This document shows positions 8,113 to 17,081 of a DNA stretch of 64,000 nt, piece after piece. The stretch spans positions 46,519-110,518 of the forward strand of contig NZ_JAEQND010000017.1 in NCBI RefSeq assembly GCF_016722765.1, read 5' to 3'. The number at the start of each line of letters is the position of its first letter. The first letter of the stretch is position 1. A program made the position numbers and the translations under genes. The stretch is from Ramlibacter alkalitolerans. Lineage in GTDB: Bacteria; Pseudomonadota; Gammaproteobacteria; Burkholderiales; Burkholderiaceae_C. The notes beneath the pieces are model-generated. The model did no database searches, had not been told where the DNA came from, and saw nothing but the letters and a program-made list of their open reading frames with translations.

Positions 8113-9672
8113 GTGAGCGCCAACGCGCAGCACATCCCGCCCGCGCCGCTGGAAGGTTCGGCGCGCGTCTGGGGCACCATCGCGCTGTCCGCCGCCACGT
8201 TCATGAACGTGCTGGACACCTCGATCGCCAACGTGTCGCTGCCGGCCATCGCCGGCGACCTCGGCGTCAGCCCGAACCAGGGCACCTGGGTGATCACGAG
8301 CTTCGCGGTGGCCAATGCCATCGCGGTGCCGCTCACCGGCTGGCTGTCGCAGCGCTTCGGCCAGGTGCGGCTGTTCATCGCCAGCGTGATGCTGTTCGTG
8401 ATCGCATCGTGGCTGTGCGGGCTGGCGCCCAGCATGCCGCTGCTGATCGCGTTCCGCGCGCTGCAGGGCTTCGTCGCCGGGCCGATGATCCCGCTGTCGC
8501 AGTCGCTGCTGCTTTCCAGCTATCCGCGCGCGCTCGCGGGCCTGGCGATGGCGATGTGGTCGATGACGACGCTGGTCGCACCGGTGATGGGGCCGCTGCT
8601 GGGCGGCTGGATCACCGACAACATCTCCTGGTCCTGGATCTTCTACATCAACATCCCGGTCGGTGTGATCGCCGCCTTCTCCTCCTGGGCGATCTACCAC
8701 AAGCGCGAGACGGAGCGCCGCTCGCTGCCGATCGACAAGGTGGGCCTGGCGCTGCTGGTGGTGTGGGTCGGCTGCATGCAGACCATGCTGGACCTGGGCA
8801 AGGAGTACGACTGGTTCTCCTCGCCGACCATCGTGGCGCTGGCCGTGATCACGGTGGTGGGCTTCGCCTTCTTCCTGGCCTGGGAGCTCACCGACGAACA
8901 CCCGGTGGTGGACCTGCGCCTGTTCGCGCGCCGCAACTTCTGGGCCGGCACGCTGGCGGTGTCGGTCGGCTACGGGCTGTTCTTCGGCAACGTGGTGCTG
9001 CTGCCCCTGTGGCTGCAGCAGTTCATGGGCTACACGGCGACCGACGCCGGGATGATCATGGCGCCGGTGGGCCTGCTGGCGCTGGTGCTCTCGCCCGTGG
9101 TCGGCAAGACGATCGGCAAGGTCGATCCGCGCCGCTACGCCAGCATCGCCTTCGCGGTGTTCGCGCTGGTGCTGTGGATGCGCTCGCGCTTCAACACGCA
9201 GGCGGATTTCGGCACGATCATGGTGCCGACCATCATCCAGGGCGTGGCGATGGCCTTCTTCTTCATCCCGCTGATCACGATCACGCTCTCGGGCCTGACG
9301 CCGGACCGGATCCCGGCCGCCTCGGGCCTGACCAACTTCGTGCGGATCACGGCCGGCGCGATCGGCACCTCGGTCTCGACCACGCTGTGGGAAAGCCGCG
9401 CGGCCCTGCACCACGCGCACCTGACCGAGCTGGTCGGGCCCGGCAGCAACGTGGCGCAGACGGCGCTGTCGGGGCTGGCGTCGGCGGGTCTCACGCAGGA
9501 GCAGGCGCTGGCGCAGGTGAACCGGCTGGTCGACCAGCAGGCCTTCATGCTGGCGGCCAACGACATCTTCTGGGGTTCGGCCGTGCTGTTCCTGATCATG
9601 GTGCCGCTGGTCTGGCTGACGCACCCGCAGCCGGCGCCGGGCGGCGGCGACGCGGCGGCCGGCGCGCATTGA
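8113..9672 (+). CDS. emrB: EmrB-type MFS drug:proton antiporter (DHA2, 14 TM)
   Basis: The 519-residue transporter begins at a GTG and has about 14 hydrophobic segments. DHA2 signatures include NVLDTSIANVSLPAIAGDLG in TM1, GWLSQRFGQVRLF in loop 2-3, and the antiporter motif C region PVMGPLLGGWI. With the preceding EmrA and NodT proteins it would move hydrophobic toxicants from the inner membrane or cytoplasm to the medium at the expense of the proton gradient. The specificity cannot be read from sequence. It is the last gene of the operon; a GC-rich hairpin follows at 9684-9703. Confidence 0.95.
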   Translation: MSANAQHIPPAPLEGSARVWGTIALSAATFMNVLDTSIANVSLPAIAGDLGVSPNQGTWVITSFAVANAIAVPLTGWLSQRFGQVRLFIASVMLFVIASWLCGLAPSMPLLIAFRALQGFVAGPMIPLSQSLLLSSYPRALAGLAMAMWSMTTLVAPVMGPLLGGWITDNISWSWIFYINIPVGVIAAFSSWAIYHKRETERRSLPIDKVGLALLVVWVGCMQTMLDLGKEYDWFSSPTIVALAVITVVGFAFFLAWELTDEHPVVDLRLFARRNFWAGTLAVSVGYGLFFGNVVLLPLWLQQFMGYTATDAGMIMAPVGLLALVLSPVVGKTIGKVDPRRYASIAFAVFALVLWMRSRFNTQADFGTIMVPTIIQGVAMAFFFIPLITITLSGLTPDRIPAASGLTNFVRITAGAIGTSVSTTLWESRAALHHAHLTELVGPGSNVAQTALSGLASAGLTQEQALAQVNRLVDQQAFMLAANDIFWGSAVLFLIMVPLVWLTHPQPAPGGGDAAAGAH

Positions 9673-9683
9673 CCAGCTTCGCC

Positions 9684-9703
9684 CAGGCCCCCTTTCGGGC
9701 CTG
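9684..9703 (+). terminator. Hairpin after emrB, weak terminator candidate
   Basis: CAGGCCC and GGGCCTG can pair around a CCCTTTC loop 12 nt after the emrB stop. No T-run follows, so it is at most a weak or Rho-assisted terminator. The rest of 9673-9870 holds nothing else I recognise except the AGGGAGA ribosome site of the next gene. Confidence 0.4.
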
Positions 9704-9870
9704 CGGCGAGGCATCGGCTGACACGGCCTTGCCGCCGCTTCGACGACCAAGGCTGTGCTGGCGCTGACGCGGTGGTTCCGTGCGCGCCGGCCCCAAGACA
9801 TCCGCGCGGCCCACAGTCCGGCCTGCGTGCATCGGTCATTCTGGAGTCCTAGCCCAGGGAGATTCCTCGA

Positions 9871-10131
9871 ATGAAATACATGCACAAGGCCATCTGGCAA
9901 TCCGACGGCAACCTCGTGATCCGCGGCAACACCCGCGCGCTGCTGTTCCGTGCGCTGGAAGACGTTCGTGCGGACCTGACCCGGCGCGGCGAGGATGCCG
10001 ACCAGCTCAAGCGGACCCTGCAGGCGCTGCAGGACGTGCTGGGTGCCTACGACGGCAAGCTCCCGAGCGCGAACGATCTGCTGGGCGACCCGGCGAAGGA
10101 ACGCGTTTCGCGGAATCTGCTCAAGGGTTGA
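9871..10131 (+). CDS. Small hypothetical protein (86 aa)
   Basis: The 86-residue product starts MKYMHKAIWQSDGNLVIRG. An AGGGAGA ribosome site lies 8-14 nt upstream. The first 25 residues suggest a beta hairpin and the rest two amphipathic helices (LFRALEDVRADLTRRGED, QLKRTLQALQDVLGAYDG). It has no signal peptide or membrane segment. It converges on putA with only 3 nt between the stops. I do not recognise the family, but the ribosome site, codon bias and well-formed ends support a real gene. Confidence 0.65.
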   Translation: MKYMHKAIWQSDGNLVIRGNTRALLFRALEDVRADLTRRGEDADQLKRTLQALQDVLGAYDGKLPSANDLLGDPAKERVSRNLLKG

Positions 10132-10134
10132 GCG

Positions 10135-13101
10135 CTACGCCAGCAAGGCGACGTTGCCTCCCGCGGCCGTCGTGTTGACGGTCACCGTCTGCTCCGCGCA
10201 GAACCGCGGCAGGTAATTCGGGCCGCCGGCCTTGGGGCCGGTGCCCGACATCCCTTCGCCGCCGAAGGGCTGCACGCCCACCACGGCGCCGATCATGTTC
10301 CGGTTCACGTACACGTTGCCGATCCGCGCTTCGCGCGCCAGCGCTTCCGCGCGGCTGTCGATGCGGGTCTGGATGCCCAGCGTGAGGCCGTAGCCGATCC
10401 GGTTGATCGCGTGGATCACCTCCTGCGGGTCGCCGCGCCAGCGTGCGATGTGCAGAACCGGACCGAAGATCTCGTGCTTCACCTGCCCGATGTTCGCGAC
10501 CTCGAAGGCCTGCGGCGCGATCAGCCGCGTGGCTGGGTCGAAGGGTGAAGGCGGCAGCAGCGGCTTTGCCTCGCGGTGCAGCCGCTCCACGTGCTGCTGC
10601 AGGTTGGCGAAGGCGTCGCCGTCGATCACCGGGCCGACATCGGTGCGCCACTCGGCCGGGTCGCCGGTGACCAGTTCGCGGGCGGCACCCTGGATCATGG
10701 CGATCACGCCGTCGGCGATCGCCTCGTGCACGCACAGCAGGCGCAGCGCCGAACAGCGCTGGCCGGCGGAGCGGAAGGCGCTCTGCATCACCGCGTCGGC
10801 CACCTGTTCCGGCAGCGCGGTCGAGTCCACCAGCATGGCGTTGATGCCGCCGGTCTCGGCGATCAGCGGCACGATGGGGCCGTCCTTGGCCGCCAGCGCG
10901 CGCTGGATGATCTTTGCAACCTGCGTCGAGCCGGTGAAGACGACGCCGGCGATGCGCGGCTCGGCGACCAGCGCCGCTCCCACGGTTTCGCCGAGGCCGT
11001 GCAGCAACTGCACGGCGTCGCGCGGCACGCCGGCGCCATGCAGCAGCCGGATCGCCTCGGCGGCGATGGCAGGCGTCTGTTCCGCCGGCTTGGCCAGCAC
11101 CGTGTTGCCGGTGACCAGCGCCGCGGCCACCTGGCCGGTGAAGATCGCCAGCGGGAAGTTCCACGGGCTGATGCAGACCCAGGCACCGCGCGCGGTCAGG
11201 CGCAGCTCGTTGCTCTCGCCGGTGGGCCCGGGCAGCGTCACCGGCTGCAGGATGCGCTCGGCTTCCAGCGCGTAGTAGCGCAGGAAGTCCACCGCCTCGC
11301 GGACCTCTGCGATGCTGTCGCCCCAGCACTGGAAACCTTCCTTGACCAGCAGGGCGCACAGGCGCGGCAGGTCGGCCTCCATTGCGTCCGCCGCGCGACG
11401 CAGGATGGCGGCGCGCTGTGCCACCGGCGTGCGGGACCAGCCTTCGCCGGCCGCGAGCGAGCGCTCGACCGCCGCCGACACCTGGGCCGGATCGGCCATC
11501 GCGAGCGCCGGAACGGGCGTGGCGGCGAGCGCCTCCTGCAGTGGCGCGCGCATCGTGGGCACCGCCAGGTCGAGGCCGGCGCTGTTGCGGCGCTGCGGCC
11601 CATACAGCTCGGGCGGCAGCGGCAGCGAGGGCTCGGGCGTGAGGTGCAGCGGCGACTCCAGCAATTCGTCCATGCCCACCGACTCGTCGGCGAGCTGGTG
11701 CACGAAGGAGGAGTTGGCGCCGTTCTCCAGCAGCCGGCGCACCAGGTAGGCGAGCAGGTCGCGGTGCTGGCCGACCGGCGCGTAGACGCGGCAGGCGAGC
11801 TGCGGATCCTGCAGCACCTCGCGATAGATTCCCTCCCCCATGCCATGGAGGCGCTGCAGCTCGAAGGGCGCGCCGTTGCGCCGCGCCATCTGCAGGATCG
11901 CGGCGATGGTGCCGGCGTTGTGGGTCGCGAACTGCGGATAGATGACGTCCTTCGCATCGAGCATGGCCTTGGCGCAGGCGAGATACGAGACGTCCGTGTG
12001 GTGCTTGTGCGTGAACACGGGGTAGTGCGGCAGCCCGAGTTCCTGCGCGCGCTTGATCTCGGCGTCCCAGTACGCGCCCTTGACCAGGCGGCACATGAGG
12101 CGGATGCCGTGCCGGCGCGCGATGTCGGCCACGCTCGCGATCAGTTCCAGCGCGCGCGTCTGGTACGACTGCAACGCCAGGCCGAAGCCTTGCCATTGCG
12201 GGGTCTCCCGCGCCACGCGCCCGGCCAGCGCCTCGAAGACATCGAGCGACAGCTCCAGCCGGTCGACCTCCTCGGCGTCGATGGTGAGGTTGATGTTCGC
12301 CTCCGCGGCCATCTTGCACAGGCCCCACACGCGCGGCACCAGTTCCTCCATCACCCGTTCGCGCTGCAGCGCCTCGTAGCGCGGATGCAGGGCGCTCAGC
12401 TTGATCGAGATGCCGTCGTTGGCCTGCACCGGCTGCGTGCGGTCCACGCCGGCACCGATCGCGGCGATGCCCTGCTGGTAGTGCTCCAGGTAGCGCTCGG
12501 CGTCGGGCGCCGTGCGCGCGCCTTCGCCGAGCATGTCGTAGGAAAAACGCAGGTTGGGCTGGCGCCGGCGCGCCGCCGCGGCCTCGTTCATCGCCTCGCG
12601 GATGCTCTGCCCCAGCACGAACTGGCGCCCGAGCAACTGCACGGCGCGCAGGGTCGCCGCCACCACCGTGCGCGCGCCCAGCCGCGAGAAGACGTTGCCT
12701 TCGCCCTGCGCGCCGTCGCCGGGCAGGAAGCGCTTGGACAGGGAGATCGCGCTGGACGACAGGCGCGCCAGGGCGCTGTCGGCGCTGCCTTCGAAATCGG
12801 CGCGCGAGAGCTGGTCGGCCGTCAGGGCGATCGCGGTCTCGGCGTCGGGGACGCGCAGAAGCGCTTCGGCCAGGCGCATCAGCGCCAGCCCTTCGGCACT
12901 GGAGATCGGGTACTCCTTGAGCAGGCTCTCCATGGCCCAGAACGGCGGCGGATGGCGGCGCACGGCGCGCACCCAGGGGGCGGCCTGCTGCGCGGCGGCG
13001 GCCCAGTCGAGGGCGCCCTGCAAGGCTTGCAGGCGCCGGGTGAGGACCTCGGCTTCGGGCCGGTACGGGGAGGGCAGGCGTTGGGCGGTGGCGGGCGACA
13101 T
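10135..13101 (-). CDS. putA: Bifunctional proline dehydrogenase / P5C dehydrogenase PutA (short type)
   Basis: The 988-residue protein oxidises proline to glutamate in two steps. The N-terminal half is the FAD-linked TIM-barrel proline dehydrogenase (RLMCRLVKGAYWDAEIKRAQ; YPQFATHNAGT). The C-terminal half is the NAD-dependent aldehyde dehydrogenase (ISPWNFPLAIFTGQ; FTGSTQVAKIIQRAL; glutamate in IAETGGINAM; catalytic Cys in SAGQRCSALR). It lacks the N-terminal ribbon-helix-helix DNA-binding domain of E. coli PutA (1320 aa) and so cannot repress its own gene that way. The divergent Lrp-family gene is the likely regulator. The ATG at 13101 is supported by homologous length; its ribosome site is weak. 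Confidence 0.95.
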   Translation of the reverse strand: MSPATAQRLPSPYRPEAEVLTRRLQALQGALDWAAAAQQAAPWVRAVRRHPPPFWAMESLLKEYPISSAEGLALMRLAEALLRVPDAETAIALTADQLSRADFEGSADSALARLSSSAISLSKRFLPGDGAQGEGNVFSRLGARTVVAATLRAVQLLGRQFVLGQSIREAMNEAAAARRRQPNLRFSYDMLGEGARTAPDAERYLEHYQQGIAAIGAGVDRTQPVQANDGISIKLSALHPRYEALQRERVMEELVPRVWGLCKMAAEANINLTIDAEEVDRLELSLDVFEALAGRVARETPQWQGFGLALQSYQTRALELIASVADIARRHGIRLMCRLVKGAYWDAEIKRAQELGLPHYPVFTHKHHTDVSYLACAKAMLDAKDVIYPQFATHNAGTIAAILQMARRNGAPFELQRLHGMGEGIYREVLQDPQLACRVYAPVGQHRDLLAYLVRRLLENGANSSFVHQLADESVGMDELLESPLHLTPEPSLPLPPELYGPQRRNSAGLDLAVPTMRAPLQEALAATPVPALAMADPAQVSAAVERSLAAGEGWSRTPVAQRAAILRRAADAMEADLPRLCALLVKEGFQCWGDSIAEVREAVDFLRYYALEAERILQPVTLPGPTGESNELRLTARGAWVCISPWNFPLAIFTGQVAAALVTGNTVLAKPAEQTPAIAAEAIRLLHGAGVPRDAVQLLHGLGETVGAALVAEPRIAGVVFTGSTQVAKIIQRALAAKDGPIVPLIAETGGINAMLVDSTALPEQVADAVMQSAFRSAGQRCSALRLLCVHEAIADGVIAMIQGAARELVTGDPAEWRTDVGPVIDGDAFANLQQHVERLHREAKPLLPPSPFDPATRLIAPQAFEVANIGQVKHEIFGPVLHIARWRGDPQEVIHAINRIGYGLTLGIQTRIDSRAEALAREARIGNVYVNRNMIGAVVGVQPFGGEGMSGTGPKAGGPNYLPRFCAEQTVTVNTTAAGGNVALLA

Positions 13102-13138
13102 GGTGGCTGCAATGGTGAACGAAGCCGATGGTCGCTGG

Positions 13139-13164
13139 TTGTCAGGCGAATGTTTCGCTAAAAT
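13139..13164. promoter_or_regulatory. Candidate Lrp operator and promoter elements in putA-lrp gap
   Basis: The inverted repeat GCGAATGTTTCGC (13146-13158) lies in the 93-bp divergent gap and abuts TAAAAT (13159-13164), a possible -10 for the regulator. TTGTCA (13139-13144) is too close to be its -35. The palindrome is a plausible site for the Lrp-family protein to control both genes. Confidence 0.45.
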
Positions 13165-13194
13165 TGGTGCATCAAGTAGGCAGAAATTCGGCCC

Positions 13195-13668
13195 ATGAGC
13201 GACGTCTTTCCCGATCTGGATCGCATCGACCTGAAGATCCTGCAGGTTCTGCAGGCGGACGGCCGCATCTCGAACCTCAAGCTGGCGGAGGCGGTGGCGC
13301 TGTCGCCGACGGCGGTGCTGGCGCGGGTGCAGCGGCTCACGCGCGAGGGCTACATCCTCGGCTACGAAGCGCGGCTCGATCCGGTCAAGCTCGGGGCGGG
13401 GATGCTGGTCTTCGTCGAGGTGCTGCTGGACCGGACCACGCCGAACGTGTTCGAGGCCTTCAAGGCGGCGGTGCAGGTGCAGCCGCAGATCCTGGAGTGC
13501 CACATGGTCGCGGGCGGCTTCGATTACCTGCTGAAGACGCGGGCCGCGGACATGCACGCCTACCGCGATTTCGCGGGCACGGTGCTGTGGCAGTTGCCGG
13601 GCGTGCGGGAGACGAGGACGTATGCGGTGATGGAGGAGGTGAAGAGCACGACGCGGCTGGCGCTGTAG
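13195..13668 (+). CDS. Lrp/AsnC-family regulator, probable proline-responsive activator of putA
   Basis: The 157-residue protein has the Lrp plan: an N-terminal helix-turn-helix (LDRIDLKILQVLQADGRISN; LAEAVALSPTAVLARVQRL) and a C-terminal RAM ligand/oligomer domain (LECHMVAGGFDYLLKT). It is divergent from putA, matching PutR/BkdR-type regulators that activate proline catabolism in other proteobacteria. This role is inferred from position. The ATG at 13195 has only a weak upstream ribosome site. Confidence 0.9.
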   Translation: MSDVFPDLDRIDLKILQVLQADGRISNLKLAEAVALSPTAVLARVQRLTREGYILGYEARLDPVKLGAGMLVFVEVLLDRTTPNVFEAFKAAVQVQPQILECHMVAGGFDYLLKTRAADMHAYRDFAGTVLWQLPGVRETRTYAVMEEVKSTTRLAL

Positions 13669-13690
13669 CGTCCGTCGCCGCCCCGCGAAC

Positions 13691-13777
13691 GTCATTCCCG
13701 CGAAGGCGGGAATCCAGGGCGTCCGCATTTCACGCGCTGCGCGCGTGCGCTGGGCCCCCGCCTGCGCGGGGGTGACG
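13691..13777. repeat. REP-like palindromic element (GTCATTCCCGCG type)
   Basis: Two facing hairpins make up the element: GTCATTCCCGCGAAGGCGGG at its left end and CCCCCGCCTGCGCGGGGGTGAC at 13755-13776 on the right. Two close relatives lie at 37431-37508 and 37715-37800. It occupies the convergent lrp-yggS gap and may act as a bidirectional terminator. Confidence 0.75.
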
Positions 13778-13814
13778 GCTTCGCCCGCCCAAGCCAGGGT
13801 GCGGCTTCGCCCAG

Positions 13815-14516
13815 CTACGCGGAGGTGACGGGCTTCGCCCGGCTGCCGAAGATCGCCGTCCCCACCCGGACCATCGTGCTGCCGGCATGGATCGCCGCTT
13901 CCAGATCGTCGGTCATCCCCATCGACAAGGTGTCCAGCGGCAGCCCTGCGGCGCGCAGGTCCTCGTACAGCTCCCGCGCGCGCTGGTGCAGCGTTCGCTG
14001 CGCCGCGAAGTCCTCCGTCGGCTCGGGGATCGACATCAGCCCGCGCAGTCGCAACTGCGGCAACGCGAGGATCGCCCGCCCCAGCGCAAGCGCCTCGCCC
14101 GGGGCTACGCCGGACTTGTTGGCGCCGCCGTCGATGTTGACCTGCAGGCATACGTTCAGCGGCGGCAGCTGCGGCGGGCGCTGCTCGGACAGGCGCTGCG
14201 CGATCTTCAGCCGGTCCACCGTCTGCGCCCAGGCGAAGTGCGTCGCCACCAGGCGGGTCTTGTTGCTCTGGATCGGGCCGATGCAATGCCATTCGAGCGG
14301 CAGGCCGGCCAGCAGCGCCTGCTTTTCCACCGCTTCCTGGATGTAGTTCTCGCCGAAGGAAAGCGCGCCCGCGGCATGGGCCTCGCGCACGGCGTCGGGT
14401 CCGAACGTCTTGGAGACGGCGAGCAGCGTGACTTCGTTCACGTCGCGTCCGGCGTCCGTACAGGCGTGCGCGATCCGCTCACGGACGGTCTTCAGGCGGG
14501 CTGCAATCGTGGTCAT
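13815..14516 (-). CDS. yggS: YggS/PROSC-family PLP-binding homeostasis protein
   Basis: The 233-residue protein is a single TIM-barrel, alanine-racemase-like PLP carrier that buffers free pyridoxal phosphate; it has no known enzymatic activity. The PLP lysine is in LLAVSKTFG (about residues 31-39). Other family motifs are FGENYIQEAVEK, WHCIGPIQSNKTR, VNIDGGANKSGV, LRGLMSIPEP and LSMGMTDDLEAAIHAGSTMVR. It is divergent from pilT, the common proteobacterial arrangement. Confidence 0.95.
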   Translation of the reverse strand: MTTIAARLKTVRERIAHACTDAGRDVNEVTLLAVSKTFGPDAVREAHAAGALSFGENYIQEAVEKQALLAGLPLEWHCIGPIQSNKTRLVATHFAWAQTVDRLKIAQRLSEQRPPQLPPLNVCLQVNIDGGANKSGVAPGEALALGRAILALPQLRLRGLMSIPEPTEDFAAQRTLHQRARELYEDLRAAGLPLDTLSMGMTDDLEAAIHAGSTMVRVGTAIFGSRAKPVTSA

Positions 14517-14588
14517 AATGGGTCGGCCCAACCGTGCGCAAGCCGCGCCGCGCCTGGGCCGTTCCAGAAGAGGAAGTTCGAGGGATCC

Positions 14589-15632
14589 GTGGATATTACC
14601 CAGCTGCTCGCGTTCAGCGTGAAGAACAAGGCATCGGACCTGCACCTGTCCGCCGGCCTGCCCCCCATGATCCGCGTGCACGGCGACGTGCGCCGCATCA
14701 ACGTCGACCCGATGGACCACAAGCAGGTCCACGCCATGGTCTACGACATCATGAACGACTCGCAGCGCAAGCAGTACGAAGAGTTCCTGGAGTGCGACTT
14801 CTCGTTCGAGATCGAGGGCCTGGCGCGCTTCCGCGTCAACGCCTTCAACCAGAACCGCGGCGCCGGCGCCGTGTTCCGGACGATTCCCTCGAAGATCCTC
14901 ACGCTGGAGCAGCTGAACGCGCCCAAGATCTTCCAGGATCTCTCGCTCAAGCCGCGCGGCATGGTGCTGGTGACGGGCCCCACGGGCTCGGGCAAGTCGA
15001 CCACGCTGGCGGCCATGATCAACCACCTGAACGAAACCGAGTACGGCCACATCCTCACGGTGGAAGACCCGATCGAATTCGTCCACGAGTCCAAGAAGTG
15101 CCTGGTGAACCAGCGCGAAGTGGGCCCGATGACGCTGTCGTTCGCCAATGCGCTGCGCTCCGCCCTGCGGGAGGACCCGGACTGCATCCTGGTGGGCGAG
15201 ATGCGCGACCTGGAAACGATCCGCCTGGCCATGACGGCCGCGGAAACCGGCCACCTGGTGTTCGGCACGCTGCACACCTCGAGCGCCGCCAAGACCATCG
15301 ACCGGATCATCGACGTGTTCCCGGCGGAGGAAAAGGAGATGGTGCGCGCGATGCTGTCGGAATCGCTGCAGGCGGTGATCTCGCAGACCCTGTGCAAGAC
15401 CAAGGACGGCTCGGGCCGCGTGGCCGCGCACGAGATCATGCTGGGCACCTCCGCCATCCGCAACCTGATCCGCGAGGCCAAGGTGGCGCAGATGTATTCC
15501 GCCATCCAGACCGGCAACAGCATGGGCATGCAGACGCTGGACCAGAACCTCACCGACCTGGTGAGGCGCAACATGATCACCCCGGCCGAGGCGCGCAGCA
15601 AGGCCAAGATCCCCGAGAACTTCCCGGGCTGA
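14589..15632 (+). CDS. pilT: Type IV pilus retraction ATPase PilT
   Basis: The 347-residue hexameric ATPase depolymerises type IV pili for twitching motility. Motifs in order: N-terminal PAS-like domain with ASDLHLSAGLPP; Walker A GPTGSGKSTTLAAM; Asp box VEDPIEFVHESKKCLVNQREVG; Walker B ILVGEMRDLETI; His box TGHLVFGTLHTSSA; and the retraction motif region AIRNLIREAK. The GTG at 14589 gives the usual length and follows a purine-rich GAGGAAG...GAGGG stretch. pilU follows after 40 nt. Confidence 0.97.
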   Translation: MDITQLLAFSVKNKASDLHLSAGLPPMIRVHGDVRRINVDPMDHKQVHAMVYDIMNDSQRKQYEEFLECDFSFEIEGLARFRVNAFNQNRGAGAVFRTIPSKILTLEQLNAPKIFQDLSLKPRGMVLVTGPTGSGKSTTLAAMINHLNETEYGHILTVEDPIEFVHESKKCLVNQREVGPMTLSFANALRSALREDPDCILVGEMRDLETIRLAMTAAETGHLVFGTLHTSSAAKTIDRIIDVFPAEEKEMVRAMLSESLQAVISQTLCKTKDGSGRVAAHEIMLGTSAIRNLIREAKVAQMYSAIQTGNSMGMQTLDQNLTDLVRRNMITPAEARSKAKIPENFPG

Positions 15633-15672
15633 TCGCCAGGGTCACCCGGCTTCCAGAGAACCAGGACTCGCC

Positions 15673-16809
15673 ATGGAACGCGATCAGGCAAGCAAATTCA
15701 TCAACGACCTGCTCAAGCTGATGGTGGGCCGCAATGGCAGCGACCTGTTCATCACCGCGGACTTCCCGCCCGCCATCAAGGTCGACGGCAAGGTCACCAA
15801 GGTCTCGCCGCAGCCGCTGTCCGCCGCGCACACGCTGGCGCTGGCGCGCTCGATCATGAACGACAAGCAGGCCGCGGAATTCGAGCGCACCAAGGAGTGC
15901 AACTTCGCGATCTCGCCGCCCAACGTCGGGCGCTTCCGCGTCAACGCCTTCGTGCAGCAAAGCAAGGTGGGCATGGTGCTGCGGGTGATCCCGCAGATCC
16001 TGCCGACCATCGACAAGCTGGGCGTGCCGCAGGTGCTCAAGGACGTGGTGATGTCCAAGCGCGGACTGTGCGTGCTGGTGGGCGCCACCGGCTCGGGCAA
16101 GTCGACCACGCTGGCGGCGATGATCGACTGGCGCAACGAGCAGAGCTACGGCCACATCATCACCATCGAGGATCCGGTCGAATTCGTGCACCCGCACAAG
16201 AACTGCGTGGTGACGCAGCGCGAAGTGGGCCTCGATACCGACAGCTGGGAAGCCGCGCTGAAGAACACGCTGCGGCAGGCACCGGACGTGATCCTGATGG
16301 GCGAGATCCGCGACCGCGAGACCATGGAGCACGCGATCGCCTTTGCCGAGACCGGCCACCTGTGCATGGCCACGCTGCACGCCAACAGCGCCAACCAGGC
16401 GCTGGACCGCGTGATCAACTTCTTCCCCGAGGAGCGCCGGCCGCAGCTGCTGATGGACCTGTCGCTGAACCTCAAGGCCTTCATCTCGCAGCGCCTGGTG
16501 CCCAAGCAGGACGGCAAGGGGCGGGCGGCGGCGGTGGAGATCCTGCTGAACTCGCCGCTGATTTCCGACCTGATCTTCAAGGGCGAGGTCTCCGAGATCA
16601 AGGAGATCATGAAGAAGAGCCGCAACCTGGGCATGCAGACCTTCGACCAGGCCCTCTTCGACATGTACGAGAACAACCTGATCACGTACGAGGATGCGCT
16701 GCGCAACGCCGACTCGGTGAACGACCTGCGGCTGCAGATCAAGCTCAATTCGCAGCGCGCGAAGTCGCAGGACCTGTCCGCCGGGACGGAGCACCTCGCC
16801 ATCGTATGA
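15673..16809 (+). CDS. pilU: PilT-like accessory retraction ATPase PilU
   Basis: This 378-residue PilT paralogue works with PilT to power forceful pilus retraction. Walker A is GATGSGKSTTLAAM, the Asp box is IEDPVEFVHPHKNCVVTQRE, Walker B is VILMGEIRDRETM, and the His box is TGHLCMATLHANSANQ. The C-terminal extension beyond PilT (LRLQIKLNSQRAKSQD) is typical of PilU. It is co-transcribed with pilT. Two hairpins, the second with a T-run, follow its stop. Confidence 0.97.
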   Translation: MERDQASKFINDLLKLMVGRNGSDLFITADFPPAIKVDGKVTKVSPQPLSAAHTLALARSIMNDKQAAEFERTKECNFAISPPNVGRFRVNAFVQQSKVGMVLRVIPQILPTIDKLGVPQVLKDVVMSKRGLCVLVGATGSGKSTTLAAMIDWRNEQSYGHIITIEDPVEFVHPHKNCVVTQREVGLDTDSWEAALKNTLRQAPDVILMGEIRDRETMEHAIAFAETGHLCMATLHANSANQALDRVINFFPEERRPQLLMDLSLNLKAFISQRLVPKQDGKGRAAAVEILLNSPLISDLIFKGEVSEIKEIMKKSRNLGMQTFDQALFDMYENNLITYEDALRNADSVNDLRLQIKLNSQRAKSQDLSAGTEHLAIV

Positions 16810-16824
16810 TGCTCACCGTGTGAT

Positions 16825-16885
16825 GGCGGGGCAAAAGCCCGCCAGGCATGCAGGCCAGCCGGGATTCGTCCCGGCTCTTTTTTTT
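16825..16885 (+). terminator. Rho-independent terminator of pilTU
   Basis: A first hairpin (GGCGGG/CCCGCC around GCAAAAG, 16825-16843) is followed by AGCCGGGA/TCCCGGCT at 16857-16876 and then CTTTTTTTT. Stem strength and T-run make this a confident terminator just after pilU. Confidence 0.88.
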
Positions 16886-16900
16886 GGCGCAAGGATCCTC

Positions 16901-16998
16901 AACGCGGAAGCCGCAAAAGGAAAGCAGCCAAAGCCGCGGAAAACATCTCTTCAGATGTCCTTTTGCGGCTTTTGCGCAGCTTCTGCGGCTTCTGCGTT
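16901..16998. repeat. Long palindromic element, copy 1 (AACGCNGAAGCCGC...GCGGCTTCTGCGTT)
   Basis: The left arm (AACGCGGAAGCCGCAAAAGG and continuation) pairs with the right arm ending GCGGCTTCTGCGTT, so the whole element folds on itself around ACATCTCTTCAGATGT. A second copy lies at 18020-18123 on the other side of the next gene. Confidence 0.8.
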
Positions 16999-17081
16999 CG
17001 ATTGCACGATGTGGCACCGCGCCGTCCTGCCCGCGGGCTCTCCTAGAATCGTCCTTCGATTTTCAAAAGAAGGAGACCCGG

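Noticed and set aside
4983..8435. Minus-strand open frame of 1,150 codons across the efflux operon
   Set aside because: It is antisense to four well-supported genes and lacks domain signatures.
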